Source: Ashinkailepas kermadecensis (lineage: Eukaryota; Arthropoda; Thecostraca; Neolepadidae). Taken from it: 64,000 nucleotides of DNA. A program made the position numbers and the translations under genes. The number at the start of each line of letters is the position of its first letter. The first letter of the stretch is position 1. Below, in pieces: positions 41,101 through 53,646 of the stretch. Where the stretch lies: the NCBI GenBank assembly GCA_034440615.1, contig JAOTOM010004796.1:315001-379000 (forward strand), written 5' to 3'. The notes under the pieces were generated by a model. That model saw only the letters and a program-made list of their open reading frames with translations. It was not told where the DNA came from and ran no database searches.

Positions 41101-42095
41101 CGATAAATTGTGAAGCCTGTCTCAGAGCTGCTTTGTCACGAAGGAAAAGGTGGAGAAGGTCACTGCGAGCCTCGCAGGTCGCTTTACGAAAGCTCTCGCC
41201 GACAAGGAACACAAAAATTTCAGAAGATCTCGGCTGCTGATGCTACAACTGTGTTGGTACATGTATTGTCGAACGACGAGGGACGTGCCGTGAAAGTGTG
41301 ACGATAGGTAGACAAAGACTATTTGATATAGATAACTGGATATTAGAGGTAAATAAGTACATTAGGAGACATAAATCCGCACATTCCTAGAGAATTCGTT
41401 GCTACGTGTTATCAAACCGCATTTCGATCTTGGACGGAGAGACGGCCGAGTTAGTAGCTCAATCTTCGAAAAACTTCAAATATGGTAAAGTTTACGCTCT
41501 CGAAATAAGGGTTTATAGAACAAACTCCTATTTTTTATTTACTATATATCAAGGCAAAACATGGTCCTTCCATTCTGTGACTTAAAATAGCGAAAATTTC
41601 ACGGGCATTGAGGTCACCGGAGTTCACGTGACCTAAGATCATAGGGTAACTTTTATTGTTCATGACATAGTACAAATATTGCCAGAATCAGATTCCTTGA
41701 ATCTTTGCGAGTTAGAAAAATGTCCGGATATTTATATTTTGATTGATAATTAACTTAGTTATCGGCCACCGAACATAACCTTGCAGCGTGACCTTCCAGA
41801 AATGCCCGAGGCTATAACTCCTGAATCGTTGCCCTATTCGAAGTAAAATTTGCACAGGTGGATTCAGGGCATACAATAACCCTATACACCAATTTTGCTC
41901 AAAATCTGAGGCATGAGGGCGCCGGGCCCTGGTCGTTCTGTCGGGGAATGCCCTCGCTATGACTGGTCGTAGTTGTCGGTACAATGCGGATGCTGGTGTG
42001 GTATTTAATTGCTCAATGATATTGTCCAGCATGTCTTTTCTAATCTCACGTGTGACCGTAGTGCGCGCCGTGGACAATAGGCCAGCGCATAGCCT
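41101..42095. other. no gene recognised
   Basis: A reverse-strand frame at 41712-42110 has some basic character but no known domain. Confidence 0.35.
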
Positions 42096-42096
42096 G

Positions 42097-42450
42097 TGAT
42101 GAAATGCCACACCCGGTACCGGAATTCATTGGCATATACATTTTAATATTTGCAAATTCATCAAAGATCAGATGCATATTTGATGCTCGGTGCTGACACA
42201 ACACACGTGGCACGTCGTGAAATATGGTAGCATCCGGGCTATGCCATCCATATACATATTAGGCAGGTGTGACTGGCCAGACACTGTTTGAAGGAATAAC
42301 TGGGGGCCCAATTGAACCCAGTCCCTCCCAAGTGCCTCCGCCACCCCCAGGCCCCACGATTTTGATTAACTGGGGGCACCGAAGAAAACCAATGTTTTTC
42401 GTAGTTCAGGATTCTCAACTGGTAAAGAAAGGTCCCATTGACAAAGGGTG
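42097..42450 (+). repeat. dispersed repeat R1, 3' half plus tail
   Basis: Runs from the gccacacccggtaccggaatt region through gcaaattcatcaaagatcag and gctgacacaaca to the cttcgg/accgaagaaa segment. It parallels 44360-44690 and the inverse of 32900-33210. 42660-42770 also matches 32205-32290. Confidence 0.65.
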
Positions 42451-44068
42451 AATAGCAAGTATATGACCTCCTTCCTCTCGCAGCCTGAGATGCAAATAAT
42501 CTGCCCATCTGACAGTTCATGATGCCCTAAAGTGAGACGTCATGGTGTCCTTCCGAAGCCTTCGGATGCCCCCTGGACGGCTTGCCGTGCCCTTTTTGCA
42601 ACTCAGATTGACTGATTGACCATTGAACGGCTATGGCACGGCTTGGAACTATCAGGGATGCTCTTCGTGGATCATTTCATGTGTGGTTCGCGGTATGGCA
42701 GTGATGATGATAAAACGGTGGTTCTCATTCACCTATGGTCGTCAAATTTATCATACGGAGAGTTTGCTACGGCCCAAGCGGCTACCCCATGGACACCATC
42801 ACCGCCAGGCGGCGGAGGTCCTAAATATCGTCCGAGATCATCCATGGAGGAAACATTCGCCTCACCTTCATAGAGCATCTGTGTTACGTTTTCATTGCAT
42901 CGGCTGTTTTAGACGGCCCTCATGCAAGGGAAAGGACGTAAACACTCCTAACATAATTTGCATACCTTACACCTCGTCAACCAATGCACTCACTAGTTTT
43001 GCAATGGACACTTGAGATGGCGAGACTGTCTCCTGTGATAGTAACTGTGATATATCCATCAAAGGCTTTCGGTGAGCTGAAAACTGTGCTAGCCTTCATC
43101 ATAGTTCAAATTTTATCGAGCCGTCGACAATGGAGAGATAGCGATTTTGGTACATACCATTAGATTTGTCACAAATATGTTTTGATGGAACTTCCTGCGA
43201 AAGACGTCGAAGAAAACTTCGAGTATACTATCAACAGCCTGGTTTCAAAGTTGTCTATCTTGACAAATATTGACAAACAGTCATTAACGAGCTATCGTTC
43301 TTTTTCAGTCTTTTGACTGTTAACTCGATCCACTCCCCGCTCCAATGACACTTCGGTTCAACATTAAATATTAACGCAAATTGGATGAATGCCTCATTTA
43401 CAAGAAATCATGCAACAAATGCCTTCCAATCAAGATATATGATTCAGAATTATGTTTCCAAACCAACTGCATTTAGGTTCAGACCACCTAACGTACTTTG
43501 TGGTTGGTGCTGTCACCAGAGTTGCATGCTTGCAAACTTTATCACCTTTGATTTGCATTGTCTGATATTATTCACCGAATGAAAAAGCGAGTCTGGTATC
43601 AGGCAAGGGAGGCGAAATCACAGCCACGCATTTATTTAGTCACTAAACTCCGTTCACTGCTACCACCATTCACACCTAGGCTACTAAATAGAAAACGGAA
43701 AGACAGTATAAAACATGCTGTCTGGGGCGACCACTATCTCTATTTACATTCCTACAAACATACTATGGGTAATGGCTAGAAGCTCGAAATGAACTGCATG
43801 TGCGCTGAGGATTAATGTACCTCTTTTGGCGCCAATCCACCTAAGCTGTTCATCATCCAATGCTATGGCTACTCACTATATGACCGACGTATACGATGCG
43901 CCACTAAGACAAAATTACGAACCAACTTCACTACAGCCATAATGTCTCCTCCAATTTTTCCACTTCTAGCTTCAGTAATCGCCCGAGATCAATGGTTGTG
44001 ACTCCCGGATCCGCCCCTCCCACCCTATTTTCCGTTCGCTTGATGTGATAGAGACCCCCCCCCCCGCC
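42451..44068. other. mixed repeat fragments, no gene seen
   Basis: 42660-42770 and 43920-44060 match parts of 32200-32400. The remainder has no recognised feature. Confidence 0.4.
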
Positions 44069-44545
44069 CTGCGCTCGTGTTAATATGAGATGCATTGGAT
44101 GCCACCGATAATGAATATTAACCAGATGAATATTCACCCGGAGCTCCATCCATCCTGGTCTATATATTTCATGTTGACATCGGGCATGTGTTGCTTGACG
44201 TAGCCGGGGGCGACGGAGTGTGTGGGTGGGGGGGGGGGGGGGGGGGGGGGGGGGGAGCGGGGGGGGTGGGGGGGGGGGAGAGGGACACCTGTGTTGGCGT
44301 AGCGGGGGGGGGTGGGTGGGGGTTGGGGGGGGGGGGACAGCGCACATCCTGTCGGTAGTGATTAGATGCCACAGCCGGCACCGGAATGTATTGGCGTATG
44401 CATTTTAATATTTGCAAATTCATGAAAGGTCAGACGCATATTTCATGCTCGGTGCTGACACAACACATGTTGCACGTCGTGAAATGGCATCAATCGGGCT
44501 CTGCCAGTCATATGCATTTTAGACTGGTGCGATTGGCAGGAAAAT
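44069..44545 (+). repeat. dispersed repeat R1, colinear copy with G-tract insertion
   Basis: 5' half (44069-44220) and 3' half (44345-44545) are in the same orientation as the 57968-58325 copy. They are separated by about 110 bp of G-rich sequence (44225-44338) containing a run of about 30 G. Confidence 0.75.
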
Positions 44546-44970
44546 ATTTGGAGGAAGAACTGGGGGTCCAATTTCCCCAGTCTCTCCTAAGTGCCTCCAG
44601 GCCCATACCATTCTGCTTCACTGGGAGCACCGAAGAAAGACCATGCTTTTCGCAGTCCAGGGTGTTCAACTGGTAAATAAAGGTCACATTGACAAAGTCA
44701 CATTTTTGGTCTAGGAAGTCGAGATTCTGCATGTTGAGCGTGACGCTGTTCGTCTTGCAACGCTCCAGGATTGTGATGACGTGCTGCAGATGCGTGGAGT
44801 AATCCTCGTCGTGTGCTAGCACGTCATCCACCACCCTGCAGGTTCTTGGAATTCCAGCCAGGACGGTTTCTACTCGGCGATTATGCTCATCGTCGGACGA
44901 ATTGAATGTCCATGGCCGCTCTTCTGAACTTATACCTGCCCCATGGGGTAAAGAAGCTGGTTAGAGGTTG
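44546..44970 (-). mobile_element. inverted Ty3/Gypsy RT fragment
   Basis: The reverse strand encodes LTSFFTPWGRYKFRRAAMD (up to about 44970) and then, after a shift, VVDDVLAHDEDYSTHLQHVI at 44770-44830 and CKTNSVTLNMQNLDF. These correspond to the TPFG.Y.F.R.P.GL and YxDD regions of Gypsy RT. It is the mirror of 45890-46080 and of 32625-32880. Confidence 0.75.
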
Positions 44971-46150
44971 GCTTTCCACGCTATCTGCGTCGTCCGAGCG
45001 TCTATTTGGAGCGGGAGGACACGAGCTGCGCTGTGCAGGCTCGTTTCAGTGCATGCTGCGGCTAGGCGACGTCAGCGCACCGGTGACGGTGAGCGACATC
45101 CCGAACATGGACAGCGCACTTCTGTCCTGGTTTGATAACATTTCCTTTGGCCTGATGCCAGCTGACTTCCCGCGAAAAATCCGAAGTTGTGGCGCCACCG
45201 TTTGGAGCGCCGCCACCACTTTACGCGAGGACGAAGTTGGAGAAGAACATGCCGTCACAACGCCTTGGGACGCCGCCATCACGTCTTGGCGCTCGCCACA
45301 GAGACCGCCTCGTTGGCAACAAGCGGCCGCAGCCCCCACCAAGACACGGTGTGCCGTCCAAGCTGCGTTAGCCTTTCAACAAAAGCACAAGACCAACTCC
45401 ACGTAGCGCACCTACCAAGGCGAGACATCGACACAACAAGGAGCTGACAACTTGGACATGCTGAAAAAAATCAAATTTCATCAAGTATTTGAGGTCGACG
45501 TCCGCTTCGGGAGATTCTCGGGGATCCAATGCGAATCGAGGTGAAGGACACCGCTCGTCATTCACAGTCACCGCGGCACGACCAGTCGCATTCGCATTAG
45601 GCAAGCAGATCAAGGAGCAGCTAGACCAGATGCTCCGCCAAGACGGAGTCATTGCCATGGCGACTGAGCCTACGGAATGGTGGCATCATATTGTGCCAAT
45701 AGCGAAGCGGCAGACCCCTGGAGACGACAGCAAGGCTGGAGTCCGCCTGTGTATCGACTTGACCAAACTAAACAAGCACGTGCGCCGTGGCGTGCATCCA
45801 ATCACATCCTCTCAAGACGTCGTTACCAGCATCAACAAGGGGAGCAAGTACGACGTTGGACGCCAAGATCGGATCCCATTCGCTGAGGAGGACCAACCTC
45901 TAACCAGCTTCTTTACCCCATGGGGCAAGTATAACTTCAGAAGAGCGGCCATGGACCTTCAATTCGTCCGACGATGAGCATAATCGCTGAGTAGAAACCG
46001 TCTTGGCTGGAATTCCAAGGATCTACAAGGTGGTGGATGACGTGCTAGCGCACGACGAGGATTACTCCACGAATCTATCTGCAGTACATCATCACAATCC
46101 CGGAGCGTTGCAAGACGTACAGCGTCACGCTCAACATACAGAATCAAGTC
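44906..46150 (+). mobile_element. Ty3/Gypsy protease-RT fragment, broken
   Basis: The forward frame 44906-45406 carries AGSFQCMLRLGDVSAPVTVS and LLSWFDNISFGLMPADFPRK, the retropepsin-to-RT linker typical of invertebrate Gypsy elements. Frame 45489-45977 carries LRQDGVIAMATEPTEWWHHI, GVRLCIDLTKLNKHVRRGVH and LTSFFTPWGKYNFRRAAMD, the first RT blocks, and ends at TGA. The frame resumes at 46003 with RIYKVVDDVLAHDEDYS. The residues where the D.. of motif A should be read YDVGRQDRIPFAEED, which looks degenerate. No LTRs were identified. Confidence 0.75.
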
Positions 46151-46201
46151 CACTCCGAGGCGCTGGGCCGGGCTCCCATTGCCGAGGTCTCAGCGCCGGT
46201 G

Positions 46202-46495
46202 TCAAGTGTCCACATCATCACACCGCACCCGCTGGTGTGCTTCACCTCCAGGAATATGTGTGGCGTCCGTCGCTTGGTGGCAGGACTTCCCATCCGGTGC
46301 GCGGAGTGGCGCCTCCGGTGTGCAGGCTCTGATCATGTTTTCCAAGAGGGAAGGACTTACATTTGCTGGCTGAAGAGCTGGGTGGTGGTACACATTTTGG
46401 AGGATGAGACTGATCGTGTCGTCCACCGGTACGTTAGTAAAAAGTCTTTCAACGTCGAATAATGCACAAATGCCCTTCGGTTCACTGGCCTTCAT
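46202..46495 (-). pseudogene. PLE reverse transcriptase fragment
   Basis: The reverse frame reads ICALFDVERLFTNVPVDDTI and then SLLENMIRACTPEAPLRAPD, matching the FDV.SLFTNVP..ETI block of Penelope RT. It directly abuts the Gypsy fragment. Only about 97 codons remain. Confidence 0.75.
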
Positions 46496-46519
46496 ATTTC
46501 GGCAAACTCATCGGTCGAC

Positions 46520-47125
46520 TTGACGCCATATTTCATGGACGTGTATGGCGATATCATGGAGTTAGGCCGTTTGGCGCCATATCCCATGGGCGTGTAGGGC
46601 AATATCATGGAGTTAGGCCGTTTGGCGCCATATCCCATGGGCGTGTAGGGCAATATGATGGAGTTAGGCGGGTTTGACGGCATATTTCATGGGTGTGTAC
46701 GGCAATATGTTGGAGTTAGGCCGGTTTAGTGCGGGGGGGGGGGGGGGGGGCCGGGGGTTCCCGAGAAAAAAACAAAAAAAAAAAAATAAAAAAAAAAAGA
46801 AGGCCACGCCGCCCCCCCCCACCCCCATATCCCACGGGCGTGTAGGGCAATATGATGGAGTTAGGCCGGTTGGCGCCATATCCCATGAGTGTGTAGGCAA
46901 TGTGATGGAGTTAGGCGGTTTTACGCTATATCCCATGGGTGTGTAGGGCAATATGATGGAGTTAGGCTGGTTTGGAGCCATATCCCATGAGTGTGTAGGG
47001 TAATATAATGGATTTAGTTGGTTTGACGCCATATCCCATGGGTGTGTAGGGCAATATGATGGAGTTAGGCTGGTTTGGCGCCATATCCATGAGTGCGTAG
47101 GGCAATATGATGGAGTTAGTCCATT
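46520..47125. repeat. 51-bp minisatellite, about 11 copies, interrupted by G/A runs
   Basis: Units built on catatcccatgggcgtgtag, then ggcaatatgatggagttagg, repeat with a 51-bp period. On the reverse strand this gives a 17-residue repeat (PNSIILPYTPMGYGAKR). 46731-46822 interrupts the array with a G-run, an A-rich run and a C-rich run. Confidence 0.9.
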
Positions 47126-48147
<1,022 letters not shown>

Positions 48148-49120
48148 GTATTTGTAAGTGTGTGCATATCTAAATACCTGTTCGTGTGTGTGTCTTGTAC
48201 ATGTGTTAGTGTGTAGGTGTGGGTGTGTGTAGAGGTGTTGGTGGGTACATGCATATCGCCCCTTTTTCTAATGTCGATCGCTGTTTCGTATGCAGCAGCC
48301 TATCCTATTTGGCTACACGCACTATTACAGGCTCGATTGGTATTGGGCTTTCCTATCGCCAGCTATCCAAAAGTTAGGACAGCCAGCTTAGGAATGCCTC
48401 AGGATGCCAATACATATGTCATTTGTCTGCATATCTGCAGTTCACTACAACTGGTTGCATCCTTTTTTTGTCTTTTTGTTTGCAGATAGGCCACCACCAG
48501 TTATTAGTAGAAGTAGCCCCAGGAGCACCTCAGCTAGGTAGCAAGCTAGTAATACCAAGGAACTCCTGGGGCCACAAAGTGAAATGTGTTATGAGGGGGG
48601 AAAAGGGAGAAGTTGGATCCATGTACATACACATGCACGACCACACAAACCTGCATATGCAAACACATGAAACATGTACACCTACACATACTTCACATAC
48701 ATAGACACATATGCACTCACACATCTATGCAAATATACATACATACACACATACTAACATACACATACATAAACATACACACATATGCATTCATACACAT
48801 TTATGCACATACACATGCACACATCTGCATATACACACCTGTACTTACATGCAATTAAGCATATAGGTACATATGCATTATCACATATGCATATGATTAC
48901 TGATCCAGCTTTACTCACACCTACTTATATTAACCACCTACATATAATTCCTCTTTTTTTGTAGTGTGCAAATGATCAAGGTTAATTTTTGCTCACCAGT
49001 TAGTTTGTGATATATAAGCTAATGAAATAAGCTGGGATAACTTTTTTGATATCTTCTTTCTTAATAGGCACATGATTACAGGAAGGAAATTTTGTACCAA
49101 CAATACTATTCCAAGTTATT
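48148..49120. other. CA-rich degenerate repeat (48620-48890), no gene seen
   Basis: 48620-48890 is a degenerate acacatac-type repeat. A weak inverted repeat (gtagccccaggag and ctcctggggccac) flanks 48513-48573. Confidence 0.5.
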
Positions 49121-49372
49121 GGTGCTATAAATGGTATGGAATGGAGTCTATAGGATTTAGATGAAAAGGTACATGGAAATGATCAACATGCCTTAAATTA
49201 CTTGGTGATGAGCATTGGAACATATTCATTATAGTGATTGGTAATGTTTGATTCAAAAATATGTGAAGTAGTAATATGCTCTGTTCCTGCACAATATGAG
49301 GGAACTTCAGAATGTTATATTTGACAAACAATTCATTCGTAGTTTATGCATAGTGCTCATTATCTATGATTC

Positions 49373-50103
49373 TTAAAGCCCTTTTTGTATTTTAAAAATT
49401 ATGTCTAATCGTGTCAGAAAATTGTTTCCCCATATTAATGCACAATAACTTAAATAGGGAAGAATCAAAGTATGATATAAGTATTTCAATTCACGACTCG
49501 TGATTAAGTATTTTGCTCTTCCCATTATTCCTAGATTTATGTTAGTTTTTGCAGCAACATATGCTATGTGATACTTCCATGGGAATTTTTCATCAACTAT
49601 TACACCAAGATATTTGATTTGCTGTTTCCTGTGAACCTTTTGAGAATGTATGGCTATGTTTAAGTCAGCACTATGCATACTGGAATACATTTGGTTATTT
49701 TTATCTACATTTAGTGATAATCTATTAGCTTGAAACCATTCAGTTATTCCTGTAACAATGGCATTTACTTTAATTTTTAGTTCCTTTATATTTGTACCTT
49801 GTATCATGACAGCAGCATCATCAGCAAATAAGTAGAATGTTCCATCTAAAGAATTACCCAAATCATTAATGTATATAAGGAAGAGTAGTGGACCAAGTAT
49901 GAAGCCTTGTGGAACTCCCACTGTAATGCACTCTGCATCTGAGATCATATCATTAATTTGTATTTGCTGATAACGATCTTTTAAATATGAATGTAATATC
50001 ATGAGTAGAGTTCCTGAGATTCCAATATGTTGGATTTTTGTAATAGAATGTCCATGCTCACAGTATCAAAGGCTTTTTTTCAAGTCAATACAGAGACCAC
50101 AAG
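49373..50103 (-). pseudogene. LINE reverse transcriptase, C-terminal part with intact FADD box
   Basis: On the reverse strand the region opens with CIDLKKAFDTVSMDILL (motif A, up to about 50095; one frameshift near 50080). The open frame 50002-49373 follows, with GVPQGFILGPLLFLIYINDL, YLFADDAAVMIQG, RLSLNVDKNNQMYSS, IKYLGVIVDEKFPWKYHI and ILPYLSYCALIWG. All catalytic boxes in this part are intact. The downstream end is truncated or runs into low-similarity sequence near 49370. Confidence 0.8.
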
Positions 50104-50280
50104 TAAAATACAACGAAGAATGGCTCTTAGATGCTCCTGGGTTTTAGACATTGCGTGTAAAGAAAGCATACGACCTTCAATATACCAGGAGGTGCTGAGT
50201 TGACATCAAAAGTAACGTTAAGGATTATACTTTATTACTCAACGTTTCGGCCAGGGGCCATCGTCAGGAGAGTCAGATTC
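50104..50280 (-). mobile_element. solo PLE terminal repeat fragment
   Basis: Starts (forward numbering) aatacaacgaagaatggctc and includes attgcgtgtaaagaaagcat, accaggaggtgctgagttga and the hammerhead-like region. The same sequence forms both ends of the 50473-53811 PLE and both arms of 58694-58974. Confidence 0.8.
50237..50271 (-). ncRNA. hammerhead-like ribozyme motif, PLE terminal repeat
   Basis: Reverse strand: CTGACGA (50267-50261), U, GGCC-CCT-GGCC hairpin, GAAA, palindromic ACGT, U, then GAG that can pair with CTC before CTGACGA. Same layout as 58809-58843 with a stem I one pair shorter. Confidence 0.5.
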
Positions 50281-50969
50281 CTATATAATTGTAATCTTCC
50301 TCTCATTCTCTATCATTTGTAGCATTTGTTTTCAGTGCCTTCAATAAAATTATTGTGGAGGAAAGTTGGGAGACGATAAATCTGGAAAATAATTATTGAT
50401 CTAGTACTATTTTGAGATTCAAGTTTGATTTCAACAGCAGCAGCTTCATCAAGTTGATCTACAATATCTTTTAGACATTGCGTGTAAAGAAAATATACCA
50501 CCTTCAATATACCAGGAGGTGCTGAGTTGACATCAAAAGTAACGATAAAGATTATACTTTGTTTCCTCCACGTTTCCGCCAGGGTCCATCGTCAGGAGTG
50601 ATGAAAAAGCTCAAGCTTAAAAAATTGAAAAAGCACGCGGGAAAAAAAGCGTGCAAAAAGACACGTGGAGTGCAGAAAATCCTTCTCAGTGGTGCAGACA
50701 CTCACAGAAACCCCAAACCAGAAACAAACTATGTCAAGAAGGAATCCTCTGAGGAAGCCCGAGCCGATGGTCCATATACATATCGATGCATACACTCACG
50801 CACATACATAGACATATATCCAATATAACGCGTAATACATACTATATGTATAATTTATGTTTATGTAATTTTATGTGATATACCAATACGTCGTTTGCGT
50901 GTTTACTTGCGGCCGTAGGTTACGTATATGTAGAGATTCGAGGACCTTCAGATCAGCGTTGTCCCTGGC

Positions 50970-51509
50970 TGTTGCTAGAATTTATACTTTGAAGTTTGTG
51001 TTAGTGTCGCCGTGTTCCATGTTATAATGTTTATCGATCATGTGTTCGCCTAAAGGTGTGTATGCTCTCGGAAGTCTGGCATCTCCCAAGTGCTCAGTTT
51101 GGTTTCACCGACATAAAATGTTCCAAGACAGCGATTGCACGTTATTTTGTAAACCTATGTTTTTCCGTGTGCATCTACCTTTGAGCCCGTTGATACAGGT
51201 GTGGCACGTTTTCCTACCAGCAGGGCATGGCGGCATGTCCAGGGCTGAGCGGACCAGGTAAGATTTCAGCGTAGGTCCACTAGTCCAGGCTACCCTAACA
51301 TGGTTTAGATGAGACGAACGGATGGCTGCGTTTACCTGTCGACATAGTTGGTCATCGACAAAAGGAAGTATCATGTAAACACAGCTGGGATTGCTACCCG
51401 CTCGATGCCGACGTTGCCCACCTATCCTACTCCTGTTGTGAGGGTGAACAGCACGAGCGGCGGAGTGTACCCGATGTGCTGGGTATCCGTTTTCCAGGAA
51501 AAGAGTCAT
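50970..51509 (-). pseudogene. PLE linker and GIY-YIG endonuclease (broken)
   Basis: The frame 51509-51105 contains RVAWTSGPTLKSYLVRSALD and CPAGRKTCHTCINGLKGRC, the Cys-rich linker between RT and nuclease. After a shift, 51155-51040 reads ITCNRCLGTFYVGETKLSTW and then FREH, the nuclease core (YVGET, R.EH), ending at a stop. The C-terminal nuclease blocks are not readable in one frame. Confidence 0.75.
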
Positions 51510-52449
51510 CTTCGCAAGGCTCCGCTCGCAGAAATAGTATCGGAGGAGACTCGTGCTGCTCTCCTCATTTGGGATGTTAGAACGGCCTTTTTAGTGGCCA
51601 TCGGGTGGGCCGAATCATAGTGCAAGATGATGGGGGCTGCCATTGGTTTAAAGTACAGCTCGGTGGTGTAGCTCCCATCAGCCTGAACTACAAACAACGT
51701 ATCAAGGAAAGGAATCGAACTGCTATGACCAGTGTGTTCTAAGGTAAACTTGATGCTGGAACGTTGTTGGTTAATTTCTGCAAAGAATTCGAGCAGAGAG
51801 GCCAAGCCATGTGTCCAAACACCAAAAATATCGTCTATATACCTCATGTAGAGAGCTGGTTTCAAATCATACGAAGCTAAGAAGATCGACTCAAGGCGGT
51901 GCATGAAAGCAATCGCTGAAGGAGGTGCACATCGGTTAACCATAGCCACTCCTTTTGTCTGCTTGTACATGGAGTTACCGAAACGTATGAGGTTATTGCT
52001 GAAGATATGGGTTAGTAATTTCACACAGTCCTGTACCCCAATCCCGAAAAGCAAATATCATCCAGATTGTCCTCGATTAGACGAATCACAGCATCTATTC
52101 CCTCCTTTATCGGAATGCTGCCATATAAATTTCTCACATCCATGGTGAAAACAATACTGCCTTCCGGAAGTTTGGTAGGAAACGTTTCTTTCACCCTCTG
52201 CAGGTACGACTCCGAGTTTGTCAGATGGGCGGGAACCAACGCTAGTATCTGGACGAGAATCTTACTCAAGAACCAAGATAACTTGTCTAGGGGGTCACCA
52301 CTCGCCGACACTATAGGGCGCAGTGGAACCTCTAGTTTGTGGTTTTGGGGGAGCCCGTATAATTCCGCTGTGCGGCTGGAATGAGGAAGGAGAGATAACA
52401 CTGTGTCTTTATGTAACTTCCCTGATAAGTTTCCTTGATGATAGTACAT
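51506..52449 (-). pseudogene. PLE reverse transcriptase (two frames)
   Basis: Frame 52449-52021 has LYGLPQNHKLEVPLRPIVSA and FTMDVRNLYGSIPIKEGIDA, where the first Asp of motif A is present. Frame 52054-51506 has MYKQTKGVAMVNRCAPPSAI (motif B, degenerate from GVAMGSPLAP), LYMRYIDDIFGVW (motif C, YIDD intact) and SSIPFLDTLFVV. A single frameshift near 52040 separates them. Confidence 0.85.
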
Positions 52450-53646
52450 GTTTCGATTTCGATGAGTTTGGTATGGTTTGGATGGGAAGGAATGCTGTGA
52501 TAATCGTCCGCTATTTTCCTGGCCTTTTCAATGTAATCCGTTTTGTTTAGCACGATGAATCCTTTGCATTTATCTGACGGCTTTACTATTACATTATCTT
52601 TGTTTTTCATTTCCCGAAGTACTTCCCTCTGTTTCGCATAATTGTCCGACATTTTGTTCGATGCTTTGTTGTGATATTTATATGCTTTTAGCACTTTTGT
52701 TTTTAAATCTTTCAACTCAGATTCTATTTGAGTTGTGGCTTTCGGTGGTTGGTATGCAGGAGTGTCGGGGAACATGGGGCGAAGCTTTAAATAACCTGTG
52801 CTAGAGGTGCTTTGTGATAAGCCTGCCTGCGGTACCTGAGGTACAGTTTGCTGTTTTGTCTCCCTCACATTCCTCCACCGCAAACCATAGATCGCCCTTT
52901 CTACGCCTGATTCTGCCTTTTCCAAGCAGCTACGATCCACTTTCTGAGCTAACGCAAAATTGGGGCCTTTGTCAAGCAATCCCAAGATATCTGAGTCTAG
53001 AGGTAACTTACTTAGATTAGACGTGCGATTTGTACGATATTGTTCAGTGCCATCGCCGTTGGTGACCGTACTGTGGGTGCCAGAAGTAATGCAACTACCC
53101 GAGCTCTCTCCACCAGTAGCGGCGTGGTGGAGTAAATTATTTTTATCCGGGAGTGGCGTAGGTGGTTGGTACGATGAATGTGTGCCTAGGCGAAGTTCGT
53201 CCTCCTGTGGTGCAGGAGGACGAACAACGCTGGAGATCGTTGGAGATTCTCTCGCTGCAGTTTCTGACTCCAGAAACAACGCTGGAGATCATCAAACACA
53301 GAAACCACCCACGCATAGCCAAAGCCCACCCAAAGTTCCAAACAGTCACAACGCTGGGCACGAACGAACTAAACAACGAAGCGCACCAGACCCTGTCCGC
53401 ACAGCAGCGAAAATCGAAAACACCACGTGGTGACGCACCAGCATCCCTACAAACAGCTGTTTCCACTGGTCCGCAGTGTTTGTCCTCCTCTGACTCCTCA
53501 GGCAAGAGATGACGGGTTTCTAGGGGTAGTGAAGTGGAGTCCATAGGGCTCTGATTGGGCCGAGCCGTCAAACTGGAGACTTCTTCTTCCGTCGCTGCAA
53601 CACTTGAACAAACAGAAGACTCAATCCTCTGGGCATTTTCAGGCAA
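52450..53646 (-). pseudogene. PLE N-terminal region
   Basis: Continuation of the 315-codon frame 53279-52332. It includes LKDLKTKVLKAYKYHNKASN and NVIVKPSDKCKGFIVLNKTD (the VKPSDKG..V.L....Y block that precedes PLE RT). Upstream sequence to 53646 in another frame is low complexity and possibly the true N-terminus. Confidence 0.7.

Noticed and set aside
41712..42110. Reverse-strand 132-codon basic frame
   Set aside because: No recognisable domain, and it runs into the dispersed repeat at 42.1 kb.
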